From the NCBI GenBank assembly GCA_029582165.1, contig CM055870.1, positions 16,866,332 to 16,930,331 on the forward strand: DNA of 64,000 nucleotides, read 5' to 3'. Origin of the DNA: Portulaca oleracea (taxonomy: Eukaryota > Streptophyta > Magnoliopsida > Caryophyllales > Portulacaceae). Made by a program: the position numbers and the translations under genes. Shown here piece after piece: positions 43,213 to 54,680 of the stretch; the stretch's first letter is position 1, and each line of letters begins with the position of its first letter. The notes under the pieces are model-generated. The model worked only from the letters and a program-made list of their open reading frames with translations, had not been told where the DNA came from and ran no database searches.

Positions 43213-43533
43213 ATGATGTCTCACTCCTTGAAAGACATGACCAAAAACTTTCAAAAGTTAAATAAGTTTGAGGGGATCGATTTTCGTAGATGGCAAAAGA
43301 AGATGCACTTCAGGCTCACCACTCTCAAAGTGGTGTATATGCTCACCCAAGACGTTCCGGTGGAGGGTGAAGACGAGACGGCGGAGTAAACAAGGCGTCA
43401 GCTCAAGATGGAGAACGACAATTACATTTGTGTAGGCCATATTCTCAATGGGATGACGGATGCTCTTTTCGACGTCTATCAAAACTTCGTGTCCGCCAAG
43501 GAGCTTTGGGAGATGCTCGAAGCTAATACATGT
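43213..43533 (+). pseudogene. Copia gag, N-terminal part, with stop and frameshift
   Basis: ATG at 43213 opens MMSHSLKDMTKNFQKLNKFE, then GIDFRRWQKKMHFRLTTLKV, typical of copia gag. A TAA at 43387-43389 interrupts it. After it come NDNYICVGHILNGMTDALFD and SAKELWEMLEA. One base missing near 43525 shifts the frame to the downstream gag-pol frame, which starts MSEDSTSKNF. Confidence 0.8.
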
Positions 43534-46500
43534 CAGAGGATTCTACAAGTAAGAACTTTCTCGTTAGCCAATTGAATAATTTTAAGATGGTTGAAGGTAG
43601 AAAAGTTCTTGACCAATTGCATGAAATTCAACATATATTAAGCAATTTTGTTCAACATAAGATCCACATAGATGAGGCCTATATTGTATCTTCAATAATT
43701 GGCAAGCTCCCCCCTTCATGGAAAGAAACTAAGGGAACCTTAATGCATTCTAAGGAACCCATATCTCTTAAGGGTTTGGCTAACCATCTCCGTATTGAGG
43801 AGGAATTGAGAATGCAGGATGTTACCAAGGAGAATCCCTCCAAGGTGCATGTGGTTCAAGAGAACACAAGAGGAACAAAGGACAAGAATAAGTTTGAGAA
43901 CAAGAGCAATAAGAAACCAAAAATGATTTGTTGGGAATGCGGCAAGTCGGGTCACCCCGAGAGGGAATGTCCGGTTTGGAAGAAAAAGCATGGGCTTTCG
44001 AACAACAACACTAATAATCATGGTGGTAAGAAGGAGTCCGATGGACCCTTCGTATCCATGATTAAAGACCAAATTAATGTCGTTTCGAGCGATGATATTT
44101 GGTGGGTTGATTCGGGTGCGGCTCGGCATGTGTGCATTGAACGTTCTCTCTTCAAGACTATCCAACCCACCGAAGAGGGGAGGAAGCTCTTTATGGGCAA
44201 CAACTCCCCGGTCAAGGTGGAAGGAATAGGACAAGTTGAACTTGTATTTACTTCTGGAAAAACATTTCTTTTAAACGATGTGTATTTAGTTCCGGAAATA
44301 TGTAAGAATCTTGTTTCGGGTTTTCTCTTAAGTAAGTTTGGTTTTAAGCAAGTGTATGAAGGGGACAACTATGTTTTGTCTAAGGGAGGGGTCTTTGTAG
44401 GCAAAGGCTATGCATGTGGTGATATGTTTAAGCTTAACGCTACAAGTGGCAATAAGAATAATGTTTCCGTTTACTTGCTTGGTTCTTGTTCTTCTTTATG
44501 GCATTCAAGACTTGGACATGTTAATTATAAGAAACTCAAATTCATGTCTAATCTTGGTTTAGTTCCATCTTTGGATGATAAGATAGAGAGGTGTAGAACA
44601 TGCATGTTGACTAAAATCACCAAAAGTTCCTTTCCAAGTATTATGAGAAATTCTAAATTACTTGAATTGATTCATAGTGATTTAGGAGATTTCCATAGCA
44701 CTCCTTCTATAGGAGGTAAAAGATACTATGTGACTTTCATTGATGATTATTCTAAGTATTGCCAAGTATTTCTTTTGCATTTAAAAGATGAAACTTTAGA
44801 CAAGTTTAAAATATACAAAGTTAAAAGTGAGTTACAATGTGAGGCACAAATAAAAAGACTAAGATCCGATAGGGGTGGTGAATATTATGATCCAATTTAT
44901 TTTCAAGGTTGTGGTGTGGTGCATGAGACAACGACACCTTATACACCTCAACAAAATGGTGTGGCCGAAAGGAAAAATAGGACTCTAAAAGAAATGGTTA
45001 ATTTCATACTATCTTACTCCGGTTTAAGTGAGGGTTTTTGGGGTGAAGCCTTATTAACGGCTTGTTATGTTTTAAATATAGTTCCTCTCAAAGGGAACCT
45101 TAAGACCCCATATGAACTTTGGAATAAAAGAAAGCCAACTCTGAAACATTTTAAAGTATGGGGGTGTCGGGCTATCGTAAGGGTCCCGGAACCAAAGAAA
45201 AGAAAATTGGGCGAAAGAGGAATTGAATGCATATTTCTAGGCTATGCTTTTGAAAGCAAAGCCTATAGGTTTATGGTTATCGAACCAAATGACTACATAA
45301 CGGTGAACACCGTAATAAAGTCAATTGATGCAATATCTGATGAGACTCGATTCTCTTCAATTCCTAGACCCAAGGATGTCACTCATGACATGTTTCCAAA
45401 GGATGTTATTCAAGAAACTCAACAAGATGTTGAGGAAATAAGGAGGAGTAAGAGAATAAGGAAATCCAAGAACTATGGATCGGATTTCGTTGTCTACCTA
45501 GTAGAGGGAGATAGGAGCTCTATCGAGCATAAGACTCCCTACATCTACAATTTAGATGAGGATCCTAAAACTTTCAAAGAGGCCATGGAGTCACAAGATG
45601 CTTCTTTTTGGAAGGAAATGGTACAAGATGAGATAGACTCAATTAAAGAAAATAATGTTTGGATTTTAGTAGACTTACCACCGGGATGTAAACCTATTAC
45701 ATCAAAATGGATCTTTAAACGCAAAAAGAAAGTAGATGGTACCATAGAAAGGTTTAAAGCCCGGTTAGTAGTAAGGGGATTTACCCAAAGATATGGTATC
45801 GATTACTTTGATACTTATGCACCCGTAGCTAGGATTGCAACTATAAGAGTACTTATAGCTTTAGCCACTATCCATAAGCTAGTAATCCATCAAATGGATG
45901 TCAAGACGACATTCCTAAATGGAGAACTAGAAGAAGAGGTGTATATGGAACAACCTGAGGGGTTTGTTGAAAAGGGTCATGAGAATAAAGTATGTAAACT
46001 CATAAAATCTTTGTATGGTCTAAAGCAAGCACCTAAGCAATTACATCATAAATTTGATGAAGTAGTGCTTGGTTTTGGTTTTAAGATCAATGAGTCGGAT
46101 AAGTGTGTCTATTCTAAGTTTGAGAATGGAAAGGAGGTGATTATATGCCTATATGTTGATGACATGTTGATATTTGGTACCAACATGGAACAAGTTGAGA
46201 AAACTAAAAGTTTTATATCCGCTAAGTTCTCTATGAAGGACTTGGGAAAAGTGAATGTGATACTTGGTATCAAGATCATTAGAAATAATGATGAAATAAG
46301 TCTAACACAATCACATTATGTGGAAAAGGTGTTAGGGAAGTTTCATAAAAGCTCTTATGTGGCTACTACCCCATTTGATCCAAGCATCAAACTAAGTAAA
46401 AACGACGGTAGGCCTATTGCCCAATTGGAGTACGCTAAAGTCATAGGTAGCTTAACGTATGCTATGACTTGTATAAGGCCGGATATAGCCTTTGCGGTAG

Positions 46501-46586
46501 GGAAGCTTAGTAGATTCACTAGCAACCCAAGCAAAGAACATTGGCGAGCCATTAAGAGGGTTTTGGGATATCTAAAACTTACCTAA
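43530..46586 (+). pseudogene. Copia gag-pol polyprotein (gag C-terminus, protease, integrase, RT)
   Basis: A 1018-codon open frame. Residues 1-120 are the rest of gag; the CCHC knuckle CWECGKSGHPEREC is near 135. Protease shows WWVDSGAARHVC (DSGA, about 193). GAG-pre-integrase LWHSRLGHVNYKKL leads to the zinc end CRTCML and the integrase core HSDLGDF...FIDDYSKY...TPQQNGVAERKNRTLKEM (catalytic Asp, Asp, Glu). RT has KWIFKRKKKVDGTIERFKAR, GIDYFDTYAPVARIATIR, MDVKTTFLNGELEEEVYMEQ and the catalytic LYVDDMLIFG. It ends at a TAA (46584-46586) in the RT-RNase H link; the same frame then continues. The motifs of all enzymes are intact, unlike the Athila copy. Confidence 0.92.
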
Positions 46587-47099
46587 AACTATAGCTTGCG
46601 GTTTAAGGGAGAACCTTCGGTATGAGAAGGATACTCCGATGCAAGTTGGATAAATGATAAGGATGATTACACCTCAATTTCTGGTTGGGTGTTTCTACTT
46701 GGTGGATGCGCTGTTTCTTGGGGTTCTAAGAAACAAGCATGTCTTTCGGATTCCACCATGGCTTCCGAGTTCGTAGCGTTGGCCACCGCTTGTAAAGAGG
46801 TGGAATGGCTACGAAATTTATTGTTGGAGATTCCTTTATGGAAAAAGCCCATGCCTCCAACAACTCTTCATTGTGACAATAATGCCACAATTGCAAGTGT
46901 GTATAATTGTGTCTACAATGGAAAGTCAAGGCACATTGGATTACGACACGCTTATGTCCATCAACTCATTAAGGATGGAATTATAGTGATAAGCTATGTT
47001 AAGACAAGTGAGAACTTGGTCGATCCTTTCACCAAAGGATTGAACAAGGAACTGGTGATAAACTCATCAAGAGGGATGAGAGTTAACCCAATCAAATGA
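46587..47099 (+). pseudogene. Copia RNase H, separated from RT by in-frame stops
   Basis: In the frame of pol but after TAA (46584-46586) and TGA (about 46623): [14 protein letters not shown] (catalytic Asp), [40 protein letters not shown] (Glu), [12 protein letters not shown] (Asp), [16 protein letters not shown], then [15 protein letters not shown]. This is the standard copia RNase H and C-terminal tail, ending TGA at 47097-47099. Confidence 0.88.
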
Positions 47100-47691
47100 T
47101 TATCATCAACGAAGCTTCAACTCACGCTCGACATCTCTTGTCAAGCCTTGAGTTCACTAGTCGACAACGTTGAATGATAATGGGAGCATCAAGGTTTTTT
47201 CAAGTTTAAATCATCCCAAGTACAAGATGATGCTCAAGAACCGTAATGTTCAAGAGGTTTGAGTCTATGACTCATTAATAAACTTTGAATCGATGAGATG
47301 GGGAGCTCTATTACGGGGCGTAAAAGTCTGCCTATGCGAGGACGTGAAGTGGGCCGCTTCGGATAGCCTAGGGCTGGGCTTGATGGTTCTCGCGGAGAGT
47401 ATGGGACACATGGCCGGTTGTAAAATAGTGTCTTTGTTTTTGAGCAAGGTTTTGGGCTGTGTGTGTGATATGTATCCAATTAGTTAAATAAGAATGTAAT
47501 AGTTCAAGGACTTGTCTACTTATGCATTCAAACTAATTGAATTTACATGCACTTAGTGAAGGTTCAAGCCGTGAGACACTTTCACAACGCATAACAACTC
47601 CTCGATTTCTCGTGTGTTGAATCTTTCTAGAAGTCGCCATGTATGGCGGGGGTAGTTTTACCCTAGTGAGGGATCCCGGGCTATTTCAAGT
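47100..47691 (+). other. 3' noncoding part of the copia element
   Basis: 590 bases from the end of RNase H to the solo LTR, without coding signals. It rejoins the short stretch 50771-50789 before the 3' LTR. Confidence 0.6.
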
Positions 47692-47696
47692 GGTAC

Positions 47697-50600
47697 TGTA
47701 AAACCCCGAAAAATTCGATTATTATTACCGTTAAAATTTCTAACGAGCGTTACTTTCCGTTTGTTTATATGATATGTTATCACACGGAGCCTTTAGGACC
47801 GCGAGTGCGTTCGTTAGAATTTTTAGAGTCTTAAAAATATCAGTTAGAGACTTTTGGGTATCGGTGAAAATTAATTGGGATCAGTTGGTAAAAATTGTTT
47901 AAGGAAAGGTGTTGATTTAGGAAAAGATTAATTTTTTGGAAGGATGTTAATAACACCTAGGTTTAATTTGTACTAATTTTACCCTGATTTCTTCCCCCTA
48001 ATAATACCCTATTTGGATCCCTACCCCAAGAAAGGAATACACTAATTTTATTTCATCCACCGCAAACACTCTCCTTCTTTTCCTCTCTCCTCCATTTCCT
48101 CTTTCTTTTTCTCTTTCCCAGTAACAAACCCCGACCCCCCTATTCTTTCACAATACCACCACCAATACTCCACCTCCAACCACCTTCTTTTCGACGCTGG
48201 CCACCACACCACCGTGCCCCGACCACCGCAGCACCACCTCCGCTCTGTCCGCCGCCTAGAACGCCTCCCAAAACCTCCACATTCTTCTCTTTCCAGACCC
48301 GAGCCACCACCCCGCACCATCGCCGACCATCATCAAACCACCACCGAACCACCTCCTTCCTCCATCAGTCCGTCGCCGACCGTCACCCCCCACCGCCAGG
48401 GAACCACCGCCTTCCGTTATCGCCGCCCAGAGACACCTCAAAGCATCACCCCCGAACCCCTTTTTTGTTTTACCCTAACCGTGAACTCCGATCGTCGACG
48501 CCGCCTCTTCCGACGACCGCCGCACCTCCGTCGGACCGCCCCATCTCCGGCGACACCCCCAACTACCGGACGTCGACCACCAGCCGCCACCCGAGCACCA
48601 CCTTGTTGGCTTTGATAGTATACACTCTAACTCTCCTTTTTCTCTCTCTATATTATTGGGTTGTATTGTTGTGAAGTATGAGTATGGGTTGTGTATGAGT
48701 ATTCTAGGAGTAATGTGGAGGTAGTAGAGTATTAGATAATCTGATTATAGGTTTTGGTAATCAAAGCATGTTTTAGGGTTGGATTGGAATGTGTTTGTGC
48801 TTGATATTGTGGATTCAAACATCCATAGTTAGTCTCATGTTGTTAATAAGTGTTCTTGTTGTTGACATTCATGCTAGTACTAAGTTTTTATTATATTAGT
48901 AAGTTCATGACATTATTTTAAAGTTCATATTAGTAGTGAGTACTTTTTATTATTAAAATTATTAAGTTTCCTAGTACTATTGTTACTAAGTGATTCATAT
49001 AATTATTATCAAGTTTTCGTAATAATATTATTAAGTTTGGTGTTATTAGAAGTTTTTCGTATTAGTATGATTATTACTAAGTTCATGTTTTTAGTAAATA
49101 TTTCATGTTGTTAAGTTTCATGATATTATCAAGTTTTCATTATATTATTAAGTTCATATTACTATTTTGAGGTTAGTATTATTAATAAGTACTCTTTTGC
49201 TATTAAAATTATTAAGTCCAAATGACTAATGTTTCTAAGTTTTTCATATTATTATTATCAAGTTTTCATCGTGTTATTATTATTATAAAGTTTCGTATTA
49301 TTATTATTACTATGGAGTTCCATGTAATCGTTTTAAAGTTCATATGATTAGTATTTTCTTCACATTATTCGCATTAAAATTTCATATGTCTTGGTATTAA
49401 AGTTCCATATACTTTGGTATTAAAAGTTTTATAAAGTTTTCATGTTGTTATGTGGTAGTATGATTATTATGTTCAAAAACCTTATGTTAATAGTATTATT
49501 AGAAGTATTAGTATCGGGTTATGGTTTTAAATATGTTGTTTCGATTTTATTATTTTACCTTTAGAAAATGTGTGTGTGATGTTCATGTTTTCTTAATAGT
49601 TACACTCGATACATGGTTAACTAACTTATAAGAAAAGGCTAAGGTTGGGGTATGGTAGGATTAGTGCGTAACTAACTTTCGTATAAGTCGAGTTTTAATT
49701 TTAGAAGTTTATATTCGAATTCTAGGTTTGAGCGAGACGATGCGATAGTTAGCTCCCGTGTGTAAGTGTTGCAGTAAAGAGAAGCTGTTCAGGTAATGTC
49801 TATGCCCTAATCCCTATTGGACGCTCTTGAACTGTTTTAAGTGTTTTTACTGTATTTTGGAACATGCATCCTGATTGGGACCTTATAACTAGACTGTCTG
49901 TTTGCTGTGAAAGTTAAGCTCCTTGTTTTATCAATTATGGACAGTCTTTTGACTTTAATGTTGTAAGTTTTGGTTTTGGAAATGGATTGGATGAGTATGG
50001 TTGGATCTGAAATTATTAACCTGACTAAATCAATGGATATGAGATAAAAGCGGTTGAGGCGATCTTCCTTAGACCAGTGGAACTGTGAGGGGATCACAAG
50101 AGACCAGGTAATGCCTGGTAATATGGTTGTGAGTTATGCGCTGATCAGTCGAATGGATTTGTTTATGCAAGTTCGTGGGACTCCGAAGAAAGGAAAAGAA
50201 AAGAAAAGAAAAAAAAAGTATTGAGATATGTTTATGCGAGGACTCCGAAGTATGTTCTGCGAGTCTTTGACTCCGAGGGGTAGTGTGGAAACCCCGACCG
50301 CTTTAGAATATGGAAACGGTAAGATTGTCTGGTAAAAGTATTTGGAAATGTTTGACTTGTATCCCCTTCCCTCAAAATGTATTTGGGGATAGACATTATT
50401 GAGGTTTCCCCCTCATGTTTGTAATGTTTTGTTTTCATGTGAAGGCTTTTGTGATGGGGACAGGAACAAGAAGTGAGGACGTTAGTCTAGAAGTAAGAAG
50501 TTTTGAGAATATAGCTTTGTTCGTGTTTTAGAATTGAAATCAGTAAATGTTTAGTAGGTGTTGTCTCAAGAATTCGAGTTTCTTCTGTTTGTAAAATTGA

Positions 50601-50765
50601 AGTAAATAATTAATAGTTGTTAGTTCATCTTTCTTGCCTTGTATTCCTTCGGGGATACGGCAGTAACGCCCAAGTGAAATAGAAAAAAATGAGTCTTCCG
50701 CTGTTAATGTTAGTCAACGTTTGACTTTGACCGTTAAGTTAAAATTGAATTTTTGGGGCGTTACA
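47697..50765 (+). mobile_element. Solo LTR, 3069 bp, probably Ty3/gypsy (Tekay-like)
   Basis: It starts TGTAAAACCCCGAAAAATTC and ends GAATTTTTGGGGCGTTACA, inverted-like ends known from large chromovirus (Tekay/Del) LTRs. The flanks are GGTAC (47692-47696) and CGTAC (50766-50770), a 5-bp TSD with one mismatch. It contains a C-rich block with CCACC/CCGCC repeats (48160-48600) and an AT-rich block of ATTATTAAGTT repeats (48830-49330). No internal region, hence solo. Confidence 0.8.
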
Positions 50766-50789
50766 CGTACTCTTGAAATGGCGGAGGAT

Positions 50790-51498
50790 TGTTGGAGTAT
50801 TTCAAGAGTTAAGAGGCATAAAATATAAGTTATAAGCATAGGATCGACCGGATAGGTCGAAAACAAGCTTAACAAGAAAAAGAGACTCAACACGGATCGT
50901 GGTCAGTATGACACGACCCGTGTTGATATCCAGAGAGCACAGAAAGTTTGCACAAGATCAACACGGGTCGTGTTGGCTACAACACGAACCGTATTGATCC
51001 AACACGATCCACGTTGATCACAGCCAGGATTGATTTTGAAATCCCTTGATTTATGACTCGTGTTAAAATGCATTTGGTCATGCTTTTGGATGATATTGAC
51101 TGAGAAATCAATCATAATTTCTCATTAATATCATTCAACTCAAATCCCTTGGATTGTGCCCAATGCAATTGGAAAGTTTGACCTCCTTATGACTCCAAAG
51201 GTTCGCTATATAAGGTGGATGAATTCAACATTCATCCACACCCTCAATCATCTTCTTCTTCCCTTCTAGAGAGCATTCAACACATTCTTAAGGTGTTGAC
51301 TGCAGCAACTCTTTGAATCCTTTTGAGAAATCTTGTAACTTTGCTTACAAGAAGTTAGGGTTTACTTTTAGCCTTGAGTCTTTTCACGGTCTAGTGAATA
51401 AGTCTTAAGGGGAGACGGACTTGCCCTCGACTCTTAGCCACCCAAGTGATCCCCCATCTTCCGTGATTCTTTATTCCATCTCATTGTTTTTCTCAACA
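50790..51498 (+). repeat. 3' LTR of the copia element (709 bp)
   Basis: TGTTGGAGTATTTC...TCTCAACA, no MITE, followed by CATAA. Its part from 50821 also forms the LTR portion of the first array unit. Confidence 0.9.
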
Positions 51499-51876
51499 CA
51501 TAATACATAGATTAGAGATAAAAGATTGAGAAGCTTAGCATATAATTATTGGTTTGAAACCGTAATAGAATGATCAAAGTCGTTTAAACATGCTCTAGTT
51601 TTGGACGGTTGTGGGGTACATTAAATTTCATTGAAATATATCAATCATAGACAATTTTTTTTGATCCAAATATGCACAATTTCAACCTAACATATCGCAA
51701 TCAACTCGTTTTTTTTCGACAATTTTGAGTAAATTTTGATAAATTTAAATAAAAACCGATAAATCCACGTTACTGATAAATTTGACAGGCCCTTAGTTGC
51801 AAATTACAATGGAGAGCGAGGGAAAACAGTTGAAATACTGAAAAGTGAAAACGGGCAAGTGCTGATACACCGTTAC

Positions 51877-51999
51877 CTGACTCGCTCGGCTGGGGAATTG
51901 AAGAAAGGAAGCGCCGCGTACGACGGACCGGAATCCTCCGCCGGCGCCACCTCCACCGCCACCGCCACCGCCACCGCCGTGAGTTTTTACTGGCGACAT
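51877..51999 (-). pseudogene. First exon of a glycine-rich gene, array unit 1
   Basis: Minus-strand ATG at 51999 opens MSPVKTH, a run of glycines encoded by GGC/GGT/GGA, then FRSVVRGASFLQFPSRASQ. At 51877 it meets CAG|GTAACG, a good donor site. It is 41 codons. I do not recognise the family. Only 41 bases separate its ATG from the divergent plus-strand ATG. No downstream exon exists in the unit, so it is a captured fragment. Confidence 0.5.
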
Positions 52000-52040
52000 C
52001 GAAATCTGTCCCTTTTCCTGTTCTGATGAATTAAAATAAA

Positions 52041-52255
52041 ATGTCTTCTGTGATCGGCCACAAGAGCTGCGTTTCGCCCAAAGAATCGCGCCATGGTTGA
52101 GGCACTATTCCCGCATATCGCCGCCCGACCCGCCCAACCCAAAAGGTGATCCGGTCGTCAACAATATCGCCCATCTCGCACTCCAAGGAGGGCCCCAAGC
52201 CCCGCTACCGCCGCTTCTCCTTTCCCTTCTCACCCCTTGCCTGCCAGATGTTCGA
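52041..52255 (+). pseudogene. First exon of a mitochondrial-protein-like gene, array unit 1 (frame broken)
   Basis: ATGTCTTCTGTGATCGGCCAC as in the other units, but base changes after codon 8 shift the frame, and further small losses follow. It therefore no longer encodes the shared peptide. Confidence 0.45.
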
Positions 52256-52934
52256 CGAAATGCCCCACTAAGGCCACCTCCAATGGTGTCCCCAAGTGGG
52301 AGGGACAAAGTAGAAAGAAGAAGAAAAAAAAGGAAATAGAAAAGAATAGAGGGAGGACGCGGCGTCCCGGGAAAAAAGGGAAAAGGGGAAAGAGACGCGG
52401 AAGGGGCGTGGCCGCACGCTGCTTTTTTGTCTCAGCGCGCGGTCCACGCCTCAAGGGCAGTTACATGTGGCAGTGGTGGGGCCCACCACTGCCGAGATTT
52501 TTATTTTTTTTTCTTTTTTTTTCTTTTTTTCGTTTCTTTTGCTATTCTTTTCCATTCTTTTCTTTTCCTTTTCATTTTAACAATTAATTTAATTACAATT
52601 ATTATAATAAATTATTAATTTAAATATTATAATTAAAATTAAATAAATTATTTTCGAAAAATAATTATTTTGTTAAATTTAAATAAATTATTTAATTGTA
52701 AATATTATAGTTACAATTATTTTAATGTTTTAATTATGTTTTGTTTTAATAATTATTTAAATAATTTCTTTAATTATGTTTTTCAATAATTTATTTTAAA
52801 AAATTATATGAAATTTGACATGGATATATTTAGTATGTATTAGTTTGTTTTTTTACAAAATATTTTTTTGATAAAATGACATTTAAAATGTTGTAAACTG
52901 ATTCAAAAATTATATTCATAATAGGTACGAAAAA

Positions 52935-53035
52935 AACGGCTATATTCCAACAGCTACTTTTCCAACGGCTATTTTTTCCAACGGCTATATTCCAACGTCT
53001 ATTTTTTCCAACGGCTATATTCCAATGGCTATTTT
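52935..53035 (+). repeat. CCAACGGCTA short tandem repeats (unit 1; repeated in every unit)
   Basis: About seven degenerate copies of CCAACGGCTATATT or CCAACGGCTATTTTTT. Equivalent arrays are at about 55385-55485, 57825-57910, 60258-60362 and 62698-62805. They border the MITE remnant. Confidence 0.75.
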
Positions 53036-54315
53036 AATATTTTCGGCATCGGAAAAGTGATGTGACAGAAAAATTCCTTTTTGAAGTATGAATAAACATA
53101 CTTTTTGGTCGCCACGTCAGCTTTCCGGTGCCGGAAATCGACTCTGGACTTCTATGAGAAAATAGTGAAAAAGTACAGACTGCCAGTAGCCGAAAAGTCA
53201 CTTTAGATTATTCCCAATCACAAGCCCCTCAATACGGATTATTTGTGGCCAAAAACCCTAAAATATAAGTTATAAGCATAGGATCGACCGGATAGGTCGA
53301 AAACAAGCTTAACAAGAAAAAGGGACTCAACACGGATCGTGGTCTGTATGACACGACCCGTGTTGACGTCCAGAGAGCACAGAAAATTTGCACAGGATCA
53401 ACACGGGTCGTGTTGGCTACAACACGAACCGTATTGATCCAACCCGATCCACGTTGATCACAGCCAGGATTGATTTTGAAATCCCTTGATTTATGACTCG
53501 TGTTAAAATGCATTTGGTCATGCTTTTGGATGATATTGACTAAGAAATCAATCATGATTTCTCATTAATATCATTCAACTCAAATCCCTTGGATTGTGCC
53601 CAATGCAATTGGAAAGTTTGACCTCCTTATGACTCCAAAGGTTCGCTATATAAGGTGGATGAATTCAACATTCATCCACACCCTCAATCATCTTCTTCTT
53701 CCCTTCTAGAGAGCATTCAACACATTCTTAAGGTGTTGACTGCAGCAACTCTTTGAATCCTTTTGAGAAATCTTGTAACTTTGCTTACAAGAAGTTAGGG
53801 TTTACTTTTAGCCTTGAGTATTTTCACGGTCTAGTGAATAAGTCTTAAGGGGAGACGGACTTGCCCTCGACTCTTAGCCACCCAAGTGATCCCCCATCTT
53901 CCGTGATTCTTTATTCCATCTCATTGTTTTTCTCAACACATAATACATAGATTAGAGATAAAAGATTGAGAAGCTTAGCATATAATTATTGGTTTGAAAC
54001 CGTAATAGAATGATCAAAGTCGTTTAAACATGCTCTAGTTTTGGACGGTTGTGGGGTACATTAAATTTCATTGAAATATATCAATCATAGACAATTTTTT
54101 TTGATCCAAATATGCACAATTTCAACCTAACATATCGCAATCAACTCGTTTTTTTTCGACAATTTTGAGTAAATTTTGATAAATTTAAATAAAAACCGAT
54201 AAATCCGCATTCTTGATAAATTTGTGAGCCCTTAGTTGCAAATTACAATGGAGAGCGAGGGAAAACAGTTGAAATACTGAAAAGTGAAAACGGGCAAGTG
54301 CTGATACACCGTTAC

Positions 54316-54426
54316 CTGACTCGCTCGGCTAGGGAATTGAAAAAAGGAAGCGCCGCGTACGACGGACCGGAATCCTCCGCCGGCGCCACCTCCACCGCCA
54401 CCGCCGTGAGTTTTTACTGGCGACAT
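54316..54426 (-). pseudogene. First exon of the glycine-rich gene, array unit 2
   Basis: 37 codons, four fewer glycine-region codons than unit 1; donor CAG|GTAACG retained. An in-frame ATG 93 bases further upstream (54519) would extend it across the divergent start, which is unlikely to be native. Confidence 0.45.
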
Positions 54427-54467
54427 CGAAATCTGTCCCTTTTCCTGTTCTGATGAATTAAAATAAA

Positions 54468-54680
54468 ATGTCTTCTGTGATCGGCCACAAGCTGCGTTCT
54501 GTCCAGCAACTGCGGCCATGGTTGAGGCACTATTCCCGCATATCGCCGCCCCGACCCGCCCAACCCGAAAAGGTGATCCGGGTCGTCAACAATATCGCCC
54601 ATCTCGGCACCCCCAAGGAGGGCCCCAAGCCCCGTCAGCTTCTGTCGCTGCCTCCTTTCCCTTCTCACCCCTTGCCCGCC
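54468..54680 (+). pseudogene. First exon of a mitochondrial-protein-like gene, array unit 2
   Basis: MSSVIGHKLRSVQQLRPWLRH begins an Arg-rich, acid-free presequence ending near HYSRISPP, as in mitochondrial targeting peptides. Then follow VVNNIAHLGTPKEGPKPRQL and LLSLPPFPSHPLP. The LGTPKEGPKPRQLLSLPPFP block recalls the start of plant mitochondrial RluA-type RNA pseudouridine synthases (RNA pseudouridine synthase 3/4); this is from memory and unverified. After HPLP the sequence becomes a purine tract, so the catalytic domain is absent. Confidence 0.5.

Larger units (their letters stand above)
42152..51498 (+). mobile_element. Ty1/copia retrotransposon with nested MITE and solo LTR
   Basis: LTRs start TGTTGGAGTATTTCAAGAG and end TTTTTCTCAACA; TSD is CATAA. 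The domain order gag, protease, integrase, RT, RNase H on the plus strand is that of copia. The 5' LTR holds a 333-bp MITE; a 3.07-kb solo LTR of another family lies between RNase H and the 3' LTR. The PPT region is GGCGGAGGAT before the 3' LTR. The expected PBS (TGGTATCAGAGC-like) is absent after the 5' LTR. Gag has a stop and a frameshift, and pol has two stops, so this copy is not autonomous. Confidence 0.92.
50821..53260 (+). repeat. Array unit 1
   Basis: LTR body 50821-51498; flank 51499-51792; exon pair about 51877-52255; purine tract 52300-52400; pyrimidine tract about 52498-52575; AT-rich block to 52920; CCAACGGCTA repeats 52935-53035; MITE remnant about 53039-53258. The plus-strand exon is altered here (AGAGCTGCGTTTCGCCC for AGCTGCGTTCTGTCC) and is out of frame. 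Confidence 0.9.

Noticed and set aside
48214..48674. Pro/Thr-rich open frames within the 3-kb solo LTR
   Set aside because: They follow from the CCACC/CCGCC composition; all frames in the block are open and none shows a domain or start context.
52237..52587. Lys/Arg- and Phe-rich long frame across the array units
   Set aside because: It is a read-through of the purine and pyrimidine tracts after the captured exon; lengths and frames differ between units.
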